NCBI GenBank assembly: GCA_046327745.1
Contig: JAXLXV010000016.1
Location: forward strand, 111,511-175,510
Source of the DNA: JABAQJ01 sp046327745
GTDB lineage: Bacteria > Gemmatimonadota > Gemmatimonadetes > Gemmatimonadales > Gemmatimonadaceae
Length of the DNA stretch: 64,000 bases
Direction: 5' to 3'
This document shows, one piece after another, positions 35,494 to 44,066 of this stretch (position 1 is its first letter; every line of letters begins with the position of its first letter). The translations under genes were made by a program, and so were the position numbers. The notes under the pieces were generated by a model. The model was not told the origin of the DNA. It worked only from the letters and a program-made list of their open reading frames with translations, and ran no database searches.

Positions 35494-36500
35494 CGCGGGT
35501 GCAGGCAATTCAAGGACTCGAGTCCGAAGGATACCTCCGGCACACGCTCCATGCCGACCATCGCCTGTGGGTGGAAAAGAACTGCTACGTCGATGTGTGC
35601 ATCGAATTCCTGCACGCGTTGAAGCTGGAACCCCTGGCGATGCTGGGTTCGTGTGCCGCCGTGGACTTCGAAGGCGACAACGTCACCTTCTACAAGCCGT
35701 CGCACGACGACATCCGCGAACTGTATGGCGTGGACATCCAGGAGCTGAATGTTTGGCGGCCGCTGATTGAACACGTCCAGGAGCATCTAGCCGCCGGCAA
35801 GCTGCTCTCCACAGAGGCCGACGCGTATCACCTGCCAGACACCGAGGGAACGGACTACCGTCGGAACCACGTGAAAACCACTATCGTCGCCGCCGACATC
35901 GATCTGTCGGCGCGTCGGCTGGGATACTTCCACAACGCCGGCTATCACACGCTGTCTGGCGACGATTTCACGCACCTGTTCCGGTTGGATGCGGAGCCGG
36001 ACCCGACTTTCTTGCCGCTGTTCGCTGAGCTCGTCCGCATCGATCGTGCGGTGCCGCGCCCATCGCATGAGTTAGGACACATGGCGCTGGCACTCCTGAG
36101 AAAACACGTGGCGCGCCGGCCGGAGCGAAACCCGTGGCAGGCGTTCGCCGCCCGTTTCGAACGCGACCTCCCCGGTCTCCAGGCACGGGGCTTGGCCTAC
36201 TATCACGCTTGGGCCTTTGCCACTGCACGTCAGATCGGCGCCACCTCCGAGCTGCTGGCCGAGCACCTGCGCTGGTTGCAGGGCGTTACGGTGGGGTTGC
36301 AGCTGTCAGACGCCGCCGCGCACTTTGACCGGATCAGTCAGGGCGCCAAAACGTTCATCCTCAAGGCCGCGCGGTCGATCAATACCGGCAAGGCCTTTGG
36401 ACCGTCCACCCTGTGCCAGGAAATGGCCGACGCCTGGGACCAGGGAATGTTAGTGCTGACGGCACAGGTGGCGTCCGACACCGCGGCGTCCGTCGCATGA
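35490..36500 (+). CDS. DUF1839-family protein
   Basis: A 336-residue soluble protein beginning MTRVQAIQGLESEGYLRHTL. Conserved-looking blocks are HRLWVEKNCYVDVCIEFLHAL, AVDFEGDNVTFYKPSHDDI, LYGVDIQELNVWRPL and DYRRNHVKTTIVAADIDL. I assign it to DUF1839, a family I recall mainly beside amino acid:carrier-protein ligases; the function is unknown. The position suggests it takes an aminoacyl group from the carrier protein, perhaps as a transferase or condensing enzyme. The ATG overlaps the ligase stop (ATGA), and its own stop overlaps the next start in the same way. Confidence 0.8.
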   Translation: MTRVQAIQGLESEGYLRHTLHADHRLWVEKNCYVDVCIEFLHALKLEPLAMLGSCAAVDFEGDNVTFYKPSHDDIRELYGVDIQELNVWRPLIEHVQEHLAAGKLLSTEADAYHLPDTEGTDYRRNHVKTTIVAADIDLSARRLGYFHNAGYHTLSGDDFTHLFRLDAEPDPTFLPLFAELVRIDRAVPRPSHELGHMALALLRKHVARRPERNPWQAFAARFERDLPGLQARGLAYYHAWAFATARQIGATSELLAEHLRWLQGVTVGLQLSDAAAHFDRISQGAKTFILKAARSINTGKAFGPSTLCQEMADAWDQGMLVLTAQVASDTAASVA

Positions 36501-36871
36501 CCGGCGTGGGCATCGACCTGGTGCAGGTGAGCCGCATTGCCGAGTCCGTCCATCGGTTCGGCGATCGCTTCCTGCGGCGTGTCTTCACCGAGGCGGAGAT
36601 CGCGTACGCCACGTCGTCCCCGACGCAGTGTGCGCCGCGCCTGGCCGCGCGCTTCGCTGCGAAAGAGGCAACGATCAAGGCCCTGCGCGTCGAGCCCAAC
36701 ACACCGATTGCCTGGCGCGATATCGAAGTGCAGCGCACTCCGTCGGGGAGCTGCGAGCTGGCCTTGCATGGCACTGCCGCACGATGGGCTAAACATCGGG
36801 GAAGCCCGTCGCTGTCCGTGAGCCTGAGCCACGATGGTGACTACGCCACTGCAATAGTCGTCTCTCGTTGA
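36497..36871 (+). CDS. acpS: Holo-[acyl-carrier-protein] synthase, AcpS type
   Basis: A 124-residue AcpS-type phosphopantetheinyl transferase, with the two catalytic blocks GVGIDLVQVSRIA (metal-binding Asp) and RFAAKEATIKAL (Glu), and the end-strand SVSLSHDGDYATAIV. It converts apo-carrier protein to holo form using CoA. Being inside the operon and directly before the carrier gene suggests that it serves this carrier, though it could also be the cell's only AcpS. The start is ATG at 36497, overlapping the previous stop. Confidence 0.9.
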   Translation: MTGVGIDLVQVSRIAESVHRFGDRFLRRVFTEAEIAYATSSPTQCAPRLAARFAAKEATIKALRVEPNTPIAWRDIEVQRTPSGSCELALHGTAARWAKHRGSPSLSVSLSHDGDYATAIVVSR

Positions 36872-36887
36872 ATGGAATTGCATCCTC

Positions 36888-37151
36888 ATGACCGCTCCTA
36901 GCGCTATCCAGATCACTGACTCCATCCGTCGCATCCTCAAGGAGCACGGACGCCTGTCCAGTGACGCCGAACAGCTTGCCTTGGACGCCGACCTCTATCA
37001 GGCCGGCCTAACGTCGCACGGGAGCGTGAACATCATGCTCGCCCTGGAAGGGGAATTTGACATCGAGTTCCCCGACCACATGCTCACCCGGGCCGTATTC
37101 TCGAGCATCGCCTCCATGCGAGCCGCGGTGCAACAGCTCCTCGGCGGATGA
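36888..37151 (+). CDS. Carrier protein (phosphopantetheine-binding) for the aminoacyl operon
   Basis: An 87-residue acyl-carrier-protein fold: AIQITDSIRRILKEHGRL, then DLYQAGLTSHGSVNIMLALE, whose Ser is the phosphopantetheine site, and EFDIEFPDHMLT. The GLTSHGSVN form, instead of the DSL of fatty-acid ACPs, is what I recall for partners of amino acid:carrier-protein ligases. It would carry the activated amino acid as a thioester. Its stop overlaps the start of the GH2 gene (ATGA). Confidence 0.9.
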   Translation: MTAPSAIQITDSIRRILKEHGRLSSDAEQLALDADLYQAGLTSHGSVNIMLALEGEFDIEFPDHMLTRAVFSSIASMRAAVQQLLGG

Positions 37152-39691
37152 CGACGGTGGGGCGGGGACGGATTCGCTCCGTCACCGCGCACGACATCGA
37201 GTGGCTGGCGGACGGGTGGGAGATTCTGGCGACAGAGGCGGGCGCCACGCGACACCCGATGGAGCTGCCGGCCAGTACCGGCCATTGGACGCCGGCTCGC
37301 GTCCCGTCCACCGTCGCGTCCACGCTGCGTGCGGCAGGAACTTGGAGCCTGGATGCACCACCTCGCCGATTTGACGCCGATGACTGGTGGTATCGGACGA
37401 CCTTCACGGCTGCGCCCGCGGCCCCCGGTGAGCAGCTCTGGTTGTGCTTCGACGGGCTGGCTACCATCGCCGACGTCTGGCTGAACGGAGCGCCCCTGCT
37501 GTCCACGGTGGGGATGTTCACGGCGCGCGAATGTCGGTTGGATGCACTGGCGGCCACCGAGCATCAACTCCACATCTGCTTTCGTTCCCTGGATGCGGCG
37601 CTCGCCGCCAAACGTCCGCGCCCGCGATGGCGCGCTCCGATGGTGGAGCACCAACAACTGCGATGGTTTCGCACCAGCCTGCTCGGGCGCACACCGGGAT
37701 GGTCGCCGCCGGCGGCCCCCGTCGGGGCGTGGCGGGGCGTTCGGTTGGAACGGCGCCGCCTGTTGCACCTTACGGACGTGCGCATTACGGCGCATGCTGG
37801 CGGGGCGGTGGATGCCTCATGCCGCGTGGAATCGGTCGACGGTGAGGCACACGCCGGCGTGGAATTCCAGGTCGTGCGCGATGGACGTATGCACCGCGCG
37901 CAGCTAAGCCCCACTGGCGAAGATGGGCGGGTGGCCGGAAGGTTGCAGGTGACGGACGTCGAGCGATGGTGGCCGCATACGCACGGACCATCACCCTTGT
38001 ACGCTGCCACCTTCGTCGCCCACCACCCACATGGCGAGGTGCGCGCGGAGCTCGGTCATCTCGGCTTCCGGTCCGTGTCGCTCGCCACGAAGGGAGACGA
38101 CTTCTCCGTTCGGGTGAATGGTGTTCCGATCTTCTGCCGGGGTGCGTGCTGGACACCGCCGGACCCCGTCGCCCTGCAGGCCGATGCGCAGACGTTGGAC
38201 GGCGCGATGTCGCAGGTGGTCGCCGCCGGCATGAACATGCTGCGCGTCAGTGGAACGATGACCTACGAGAGCGACGCATTCCTGGACCGCTGCGATGCCC
38301 AGGGCGTTTTGCTGTGGCAAGACTTCATGTTCGCCAACATGGATTTTCCTGGAGAGGATCCCGCGTTCCTTACGACCGTCCGCGACGAGGTGACCCAGGA
38401 ATTGCTGCGCTGGCAGGGCCGCCCGGCGCTGGCCATGCTTTGCGGCAACAGTGAAGGGGAGCAGCAGGCGGCCATGTGGGGGGCATCGCGCGATCGCTGG
38501 CACGCCGAACTCTTTCACCGCGACCTGTCTGAGCTGGCGGCGACATATCTTCGCGGCGTCCCGTACGTGCCGTCCTCCGCGCATGGCGGTGCCTTCCCAC
38601 ACCAGGTGAATGCCGGTGCCTCCTCCTACTACGGTGTCGGCGCTTACCTACGCCCTGTGGAAGACGCTCGGCGGGCGGACGTCCGATTTGCTTCGGAGTG
38701 CTTGGCGTTCGCGAATCTTCCGTCGCCTGATCTGGCTGGGATGGGCACCGCGCGAGTGCATCACGCGGCCTGGAAGGCCCGAACGCCGCGCGACGTTGGA
38801 GCTGGATGGGATTTTGACGACGTCCGCGATCACTACCTGGCCCAGCTCTTCCGCGTAGATCCAGTGGCCCTTCGGTATGCCGACCACGAGCGCTACCTGA
38901 CGCTGGGTCGTGTGGCCACGGGCGAAGTGATGGCGACGGTCATGGGTGAGTGGCGACGTCGTCGCTCCGTCACACGCGGAGGGCTCGTGTGGTTCCTTCG
39001 CGATCTGTGGGAGGGGGCCGGCTGGGGCGTGATCGATGCGCGTGGCCAGCCCAAACCGGCGTGGTACTTTCTGCGCCGAGCCATGGCGCCTCGTGCGTTG
39101 GCTCTGACGGACGAGGGAACCAACGGGCTAGCGGTGCACCTGGTGAATGACACCCCGCGCGAGGTGCGCGGCGTGCTGGATGTGACCCTGTATCGCGAAG
39201 GGACGACCGTGGTAGGCGAGGGGAAGGGGACCATCACGGTGCCAGCCCATGACGCCATCGAGCGAAACGTCGTGTCATTTTTCGAAGGATTTCTGGACCT
39301 ATCCTACGCGTACCGCTTTGGCCCACCATCGCACGATTGGGTGTCGGTGCGGTGGACAGATGACGAGGGCGTGATCGCGCGGGCGTTCTACTGCGTGGGC
39401 GGGCTTCCGCACACGCGTGTTGCCGACCTGGGTCTTAGCGCCGAAGTATCTCCCGGCGCCGACGGGTCGTACACGCTCACCCTCGGTACGCGTCGGTTCG
39501 CGCAAGCCATCCGCATTGAAGCTGACGGCTGGCAGCCGGACGATAACTACTTTCATCTGGCGCCCAACGATCCTCGACAGGTGCGCCTGGTTCCGGTAAG
39601 CGCATCGACCGTCGCCCCTCCGCGTATCGTGCTCCATCCGCTGAACGCTGACACCGCTACCGTCGCGACCAGCCGGCCGCTGGCGTCGTGA
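37148..39691 (+). CDS. Glycoside hydrolase family 2, beta-mannosidase-like
   Basis: An 847-residue protein with the GH2 order: jelly-roll sugar-binding domain (WWYRTTFTAAP; LCFDGLATIADVWLNG), immunoglobulin-like domain, then a TIM barrel. The acid/base motif NSE gives E436 (MLCGNSEGEQQ), and a candidate nucleophile is E517 (FASECLAFANLP). There is no signal peptide, so it is likely cytosolic, which is odd for a degradative enzyme. In this operon it may act on, or by transglycosylation make, an aminoacyl or amino sugar conjugate. The start overlaps the carrier-protein stop, so translation is coupled. Confidence 0.85.
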   Translation: MTTVGRGRIRSVTAHDIEWLADGWEILATEAGATRHPMELPASTGHWTPARVPSTVASTLRAAGTWSLDAPPRRFDADDWWYRTTFTAAPAAPGEQLWLCFDGLATIADVWLNGAPLLSTVGMFTARECRLDALAATEHQLHICFRSLDAALAAKRPRPRWRAPMVEHQQLRWFRTSLLGRTPGWSPPAAPVGAWRGVRLERRRLLHLTDVRITAHAGGAVDASCRVESVDGEAHAGVEFQVVRDGRMHRAQLSPTGEDGRVAGRLQVTDVERWWPHTHGPSPLYAATFVAHHPHGEVRAELGHLGFRSVSLATKGDDFSVRVNGVPIFCRGACWTPPDPVALQADAQTLDGAMSQVVAAGMNMLRVSGTMTYESDAFLDRCDAQGVLLWQDFMFANMDFPGEDPAFLTTVRDEVTQELLRWQGRPALAMLCGNSEGEQQAAMWGASRDRWHAELFHRDLSELAATYLRGVPYVPSSAHGGAFPHQVNAGASSYYGVGAYLRPVEDARRADVRFASECLAFANLPSPDLAGMGTARVHHAAWKARTPRDVGAGWDFDDVRDHYLAQLFRVDPVALRYADHERYLTLGRVATGEVMATVMGEWRRRRSVTRGGLVWFLRDLWEGAGWGVIDARGQPKPAWYFLRRAMAPRALALTDEGTNGLAVHLVNDTPREVRGVLDVTLYREGTTVVGEGKGTITVPAHDAIERNVVSFFEGFLDLSYAYRFGPPSHDWVSVRWTDDEGVIARAFYCVGGLPHTRVADLGLSAEVSPGADGSYTLTLGTRRFAQAIRIEADGWQPDDNYFHLAPNDPRQVRLVPVSASTVAPPRIVLHPLNADTATVATSRPLAS

Positions 39692-40377
39692 CAACGCCCG
39701 ACGTATCAGAAGTCCAGATCGCGGGCTTGCGGACGTTACAGACGCTCGCCGGGTCTGAGCTGACGGTTGTCTTGCTGCACGGATACGCGATGCGGCCCGA
39801 GGACTTGGCACCCTTCGCGCGTTCACTCGGTGTTCCGGCGCGCTTCGTAGCGCCTGAGGGCCCGCTGCCAGCGGTTCCATCCGGCCGGGCATGGTGGCCG
39901 ATCGATCAGGAACGTCGTACCGAGGCCTTGGCACATGGGCCGCGCGACCTGTTCAACGAGCATCCAACCGGCACACGAGCGGCGCGCGAGGTGATGCTAC
40001 GGTTCTTCGCAGATCTCCGCGACCGATGGGGCGACGGTCCTTTCGTACTGGTGGGGTTCTCGCAGGGCGGGATGCTCGCCTCCGACCTGATCCTGCGAAC
40101 AGAGCTTCACGTCGCCGGCTTGGCCCTGCTGTCGTCCTCGCGACTGTCCGCCGATGAGTGGGCGGCGCATACCGCGAAGGTTCGCGGTCTGCCGGTGCTG
40201 GTGAGTCACGGCGTTGCGGATGCTGACCTTGCGTTCCAGGCCGGGGAACGGCTACGCGACTTCTACCGGGACGCGGGCGCGTCGGTGACGTGGGTGCCGC
40301 ACGAGCAGGGACATGAAGTTCCGCTGGTCGTCTGGCGCCAGTTGAAGAAGTTCCTGGTTGGCCTGATAGAGCGTTAG
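39688..40377 (+). CDS. Phospholipase/carboxylesterase-family hydrolase
   Basis: A 229-residue alpha/beta hydrolase of the carboxylesterase YpfH type: oxyanion-side VVLLHGYAMRPEDL, nucleophile elbow GFSQGG, catalytic Asp in SHGVADADL and His in QGHEVP. It may act as a thioesterase or esterase that releases or edits the product of the operon. GTG 39688 overlaps the GH2 stop (GTGA). Its stop overlaps the stop of the convergent AAC(3)-fusion gene inside one copy of the CGTTAGG heptamer. Confidence 0.87.
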   Translation: MTTPDVSEVQIAGLRTLQTLAGSELTVVLLHGYAMRPEDLAPFARSLGVPARFVAPEGPLPAVPSGRAWWPIDQERRTEALAHGPRDLFNEHPTGTRAAREVMLRFFADLRDRWGDGPFVLVGFSQGGMLASDLILRTELHVAGLALLSSSRLSADEWAAHTAKVRGLPVLVSHGVADADLAFQAGERLRDFYRDAGASVTWVPHEQGHEVPLVVWRQLKKFLVGLIER

Positions 40378-42665
40378 GCGGTCTGCCGTTCCACGGGCGG
40401 CTCGATGGCACCGCGCAGGCATTGCCGTTCGGCCACGTTGGCGTCAATCATGAACTTCGCCGCCCAATTCGGGAATTGCAGCGTGCAGTAGCCACCGTCA
40501 ACCGGGAACGAGCCCTTGACGCCGCCACGCATCGCCGCCGGCCCGTCCAGATGGATCGTTCGGCGCACGTACCGATTGGCTCGTCGTGCGGCGTCTAGGT
40601 AGCGATCTGCGTGCACGTAGTCGTACAGCATGAGCCAGCAGTGCGCCAGCTGCGACGAGCCCGTTAGGCAGGCCCAAGAGACCGCCGGAGACCAATCGGA
40701 ACGGAGCCGCCCCGGAAGGAATCCGTTGGCATCGATGACGTTGGCCAGCGCATCGGCCGTCTTCATCGCTGCTGTCAAGAACGATTCCTCTCCCGTGAAT
40801 CGGTACGCCTCGAGAATGCCGCGGAGCACGTACCCGATCCCGTGGGTTAACGGTTGCGTGGGTTCATCCACACAACTGCGCCCGAACCAACCGTTGCTGC
40901 GTTGGTGCGTGATCGCCCACCGAACGTTGCGAATGGCTGCCTGGTCGTACCCGGCCATCGGTGCCACGCGCGCGGCCTCGAACAGGCCCCATGCCACGTG
41001 CGTGTCATACGTCTTCTCGCCAGCCGGCGTGAAGGGTGACGGGTACGCACGCCAGCATCCGTCGGCATCCTGCGTCTTCACCAACCAGCGGGCCGCCGCA
41101 TGCATGGCCTCGACGTAAGCGGGGTCGCCGAAGGTCGCGGCACCGGCGGCGAGACCGATCAGGATCTGGCCGGTGTTGAACGTGACGGGACGGACCGGTA
41201 CGGCATCCACAATGCCGCCCTGGAAGGCGCCGTCGGGCAACTGGATGCTGACCAGCCAGTCGAGCATGCGGCGGCCACGATCCAGCATGCGTTCATCCCC
41301 AGTCCGCTTCGCGTGATCGAGAATGGTCGGAATGACGTAACCCGTCGTTTCCGGATACGACGCCGACCATCCGTCGACGAGCGAGTAGTCGTGGGCCACG
41401 CCACCATCGCTGCTGGACGAGGAATCCTGGGCCTCGCAGAGCCAGGCGATGGCCGCTGGCGTGCAAGCATCGATGCCCGGATCCAGGGAAGGAAGCCCCC
41501 GGTGATCATGCATGACCTCGCGCTTGGCCGTGACCGGAAGGCGCGCGGCGTGAACGACGGTCGTGACCGGCGCCATGAGCCGGTTGGCGATCTTGCGTGC
41601 GTCGCGGAGGCCGCGCCGACTCAACAGGTCATGCCGAAGGATGTAGCCAATTCGGCGCGCCGTCCCATGGCGCGTCGGACGGACGCGCACCGCCTCACCA
41701 GGTTGCCCGTAGAGGTGCTGGCCGCCATCCACCAGGTCGGTCGCCGTCTCCACCACCGCCTCGAGCCCCACCAGCTGCAACCGAGTGTTGCCCGCTCGTT
41801 CGCGCTTTACCAATCCGCGTTCGATCAGCGCGTCGTAGAGCACGCCAAAATTCCGGACGGACATCGCCGCCGGAGAGAACGGGTACACGGCGATGTCTCT
41901 GCGCAGTCCATCGCGATCGCGGACCTCCGTGCGCAAGGGCTCGTCAGCATAGACGCGGACCGGAGCGCTCTCTTGTAAGAGGTCCTCCAGGTAGTGCGTG
42001 AACGTCAGTACATCCAGGTCGACGTCGAACAACAGCGCCTTGCTCTGCAGTTGCAACATCTTATGGAAGGGCGAGCCCTGGCCGCACGAGTGCGACAACC
42101 GTTCATGGCCGGCGACCACCCACTCAGCCCGCGGCCCCCACGCCAACACAGGGTGCAGGGGATTCGCGCTACGCAGCACGCCTTTCCGACGGCGGAATGA
42201 CTCGGAGATCACTCCCATCTGCGACGGCGTCCGTCGTACGTCGAACGTGGCGCCGGAGGAGAGGTACTCACGCGCCGAACCGTCGTACGGCATCGAGACC
42301 ATGAACAGGTGCCCCCGCGGACCAATGACGTCCAGTACGCAGTCGATCACGTGCTGCGGCTCTCCGTCAAACCCGTTGATCGGGCTAAACGCCGACTGCA
42401 TGACCACGGCGTCGCCGTCGTGAATACCCAGACGCCGCAACGACGCTTCCAAATCGGCGGGCGTGTAGGACAGCGCGAATTGCACCGCCTCGTACCGCGC
42501 ACGACGTAGCTGTTCTTTGAGCGCTTCCCGCTTGGTGGCGGGAATCAGTCGCAGCAGGCTACGCAGACTCACCGGCTCGCCCTCTGAGAAGCGACGATCT
42601 GGGCCGGAATCGAGGTCATGGCGATTGAGATGCGCGTGGGGGGCGTGGGTTCGGGTGACGTCCAT
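40374..42665 (-). CDS. Fusion of AAC(3)-type N-acetyltransferase and six-hairpin glycosidase-like domain
   Basis: A 763-residue two-domain protein. Residues about 65-330 resemble aminoglycoside 3-N-acetyltransferases: GIHDGDAVVMQSAFSPING, TPSQMGVISESFRRRKGVLR, NPLHPVLAWGP and SHSCGQGSPF. Residues about 385-745 look like an alpha/alpha six-hairpin barrel (GWSASYPETTGYVIPTILDH; QLPDGAFQGG; FNTGQILIGLA; DGCWRAYPSPFTP). No signal peptide is present. AAC(3)-like enzymes outside resistance often acylate amino sugars. It is convergent with the carrier-protein operon, so its role may be transfer of the carrier-bound acyl or aminoacyl group to a sugar. That is inference. Confidence 0.8.
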   Translation of the reverse strand: MDVTRTHAPHAHLNRHDLDSGPDRRFSEGEPVSLRSLLRLIPATKREALKEQLRRARYEAVQFALSYTPADLEASLRRLGIHDGDAVVMQSAFSPINGFDGEPQHVIDCVLDVIGPRGHLFMVSMPYDGSAREYLSSGATFDVRRTPSQMGVISESFRRRKGVLRSANPLHPVLAWGPRAEWVVAGHERLSHSCGQGSPFHKMLQLQSKALLFDVDLDVLTFTHYLEDLLQESAPVRVYADEPLRTEVRDRDGLRRDIAVYPFSPAAMSVRNFGVLYDALIERGLVKRERAGNTRLQLVGLEAVVETATDLVDGGQHLYGQPGEAVRVRPTRHGTARRIGYILRHDLLSRRGLRDARKIANRLMAPVTTVVHAARLPVTAKREVMHDHRGLPSLDPGIDACTPAAIAWLCEAQDSSSSSDGGVAHDYSLVDGWSASYPETTGYVIPTILDHAKRTGDERMLDRGRRMLDWLVSIQLPDGAFQGGIVDAVPVRPVTFNTGQILIGLAAGAATFGDPAYVEAMHAAARWLVKTQDADGCWRAYPSPFTPAGEKTYDTHVAWGLFEAARVAPMAGYDQAAIRNVRWAITHQRSNGWFGRSCVDEPTQPLTHGIGYVLRGILEAYRFTGEESFLTAAMKTADALANVIDANGFLPGRLRSDWSPAVSWACLTGSSQLAHCWLMLYDYVHADRYLDAARRANRYVRRTIHLDGPAAMRGGVKGSFPVDGGYCTLQFPNWAAKFMIDANVAERQCLRGAIEPPVERQTA

Positions 42666-43054
42666 CGCAGCCCCCGAACGTGACTCACCTCACTGCAGAT
42701 CCCTTGCCAAAGGACGAGCCCGCCAATCGGCCATCATGACCGATTGGCCGCTGGCCTTCGACTGCGCCTATCCTTAGTCCGCGCAACGATTAGTGAGCTC
42801 GACTGTGGTGCGACGTCTCTCGATGAAGGGCATAAAGTCTTGCAGCAAAGCACCTTCCATCCGAGGACGTGCACCAATGCCACAACAGATTTTCTCGGGT
42901 GCTGCGCCGCGGCGTCGCTCAACCGAAGTCACTTAAAGTCAATAGCCATTTACCTGCGAACCATGCGCCGGCGCTGAGCGGTTTTCTGCCAGCGGCGGCT
43001 CAAAATCCGTGCGTCATTTGTCGCGCCTTGCGAGAGCTACGGGTCGGCTACGTT
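42666..43054. other. Intergenic region with an inverted repeat
   Basis: About 390 bp with no convincing gene. The clearest structure is a perfect 9-bp inverted repeat, GCCAATCGG (42722-42730) and CCGATTGGC (42740-42748), about 60 bp upstream of the AAC(3)-fusion start. It could be an operator for that gene or a terminator. The rest shows no clear promoter or RNA signature. Confidence 0.5.
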
Positions 43055-43381
43055 CTAGGCTCCGTTGGCCGAGTCGCCCCATCCGTCCCAGAGGCGCAAG
43101 TGAAGATCGCGCGAAGCGCGAAGCAACCGACCGCCGAGCGCGGTCAGGCGATATACACGCCTGGCCCGGCCGCCCCGACGCGGCAAGGGAGGCGCGTCCC
43201 ACGATGTCACCAGACGCTTCGCTTCGAGTCGCTGCAGCGTCGTGTGCACGGCCCCGACGGACGCCTGACGCTCTAGCCGGCGCGACACCTCACGGCGAAT
43301 CGATGCGCTGTACGCGTGGTCCAAGGCGCCAATGCTGAGCATGATGGCGAGTTCGAACGTTCCTAACGAGACACCTGGCAT
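43055..43381 (-). CDS. PadR-family transcriptional regulator
   Basis: A small winged-helix repressor, about 108 residues from the ATG at 43381 (PGVSLGTFELAIMLSIGALD), which has GGAG close upstream. The wing region reads VGAVHTTLQRLEAKRLVTSW and RRVYRLTALGGRLLRA. This is the short PadR type, with only a brief C-terminal helix for dimerisation. The frame is open a further 36 nt upstream. A palindrome ATGTAGAACAT sits just before the start and may be its own operator. The targets might be the neighbouring AAC(3)-fusion gene or exporter genes. Confidence 0.82.
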   Translation of the reverse strand: MPGVSLGTFELAIMLSIGALDHAYSASIRREVSRRLERQASVGAVHTTLQRLEAKRLVTSWDAPPLPRRGGRARRVYRLTALGGRLLRASRDLHLRLWDGWGDSANGA

Positions 43382-43391
43382 AAGCTCCAAA

Positions 43392-43402
43392 ATGTAGAAC
43401 AT
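43392..43402. promoter_or_regulatory. Palindrome upstream of the PadR gene
   Basis: ATGT (43392-43395) and ACAT (43399-43402) flank a 3-nt centre. PadR regulators are known to bind ATGT...ACAT inverted repeats, often with a longer spacer (8 nt), so autoregulation is plausible but unproven. Confidence 0.4.
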
Positions 43403-43556
43403 ATAGCAGTGCGCCAAGGATGACTTGCTGAAACCGACGGAAATCGACTACATCACACGGCGTGCGCTGGTGGAGCGTCCGATTTGGTGACGCACCTGAC
43501 AGCGCCGTATGGCTCACTCCGCGTAATCGTCTGCGACCCCAACAGGAGTCTCTCTC

Positions 43557-44066
43557 GTGGCACTCTGGAAGGAACAAGTCGCGCCCAAGACGGCGCCCGT
43601 CGGCGCCGAGCCCGGGCTCAAGAAGGAGTCCGAGACGCCAGCCGAGGCGACCTACAGCTACGACGCGCAACGCCGCACGTCGCCGTCCCGTGAAGCAAAG
43701 GAGTCTGTGATCGGTTCGGACATCACCATCGAGGGAAAGATTGATGGTGCGGGCCACATTCGGATCGCTGGACGCTTCAAAGGCGACGTCAATGTCGAAG
43801 GCAACCTGACGATTGAGGCTGGGGCGAAGCTGACGGGCGGTGTGCGGGCCAACGCCGTGGTCATCGGTGGAGAGCTCGACGGCAACATCGTAGACGCCGG
43901 TCGCGTGGAGTTGCTGGCCTCGGGAGTTCTCAACGGCGACCTCAAGGCCGGTTCCCTGACGGTGGCCGCGGGCTCTCGGATGCGAGGTCGTGTGGAATTC
44001 GGGTGGGACGAGAAGGTCCAACAGCGCCCAGTGATGGCGCTGGAGAACGGCTCTAGCGCCCTATGA
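43557..44066 (+). CDS. Bactofilin
   Basis: A 169-residue cytoskeletal protein: disordered N-terminus, then a right-handed beta-helix (bactofilin) core with regular hydrophobic/Gly spacing (VIGSDITIEGKIDGAGHIRI; GDVNVEGNLTIEAGAKLTGG; GDLKAGSLTVAAGSRMRGRV) and a short C-terminal tail. Bactofilins polymerise without nucleotide and scaffold envelope enzymes and polar complexes, a natural companion for the MglAB system elsewhere in the window. The start is GTG with AGGAG upstream. Its stop overlaps the next gene (ATGA). Confidence 0.9.
   Translation: MALWKEQVAPKTAPVGAEPGLKKESETPAEATYSYDAQRRTSPSREAKESVIGSDITIEGKIDGAGHIRIAGRFKGDVNVEGNLTIEAGAKLTGGVRANAVVIGGELDGNIVDAGRVELLASGVLNGDLKAGSLTVAAGSRMRGRVEFGWDEKVQQRPVMALENGSSAL

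Noticed and set aside
40374..42665. Aminoglycoside resistance gene
   Set aside because: The AAC(3)-like half is part of a large fusion beside a biosynthetic operon, with no mobile element, so a resistance role is unlikely.
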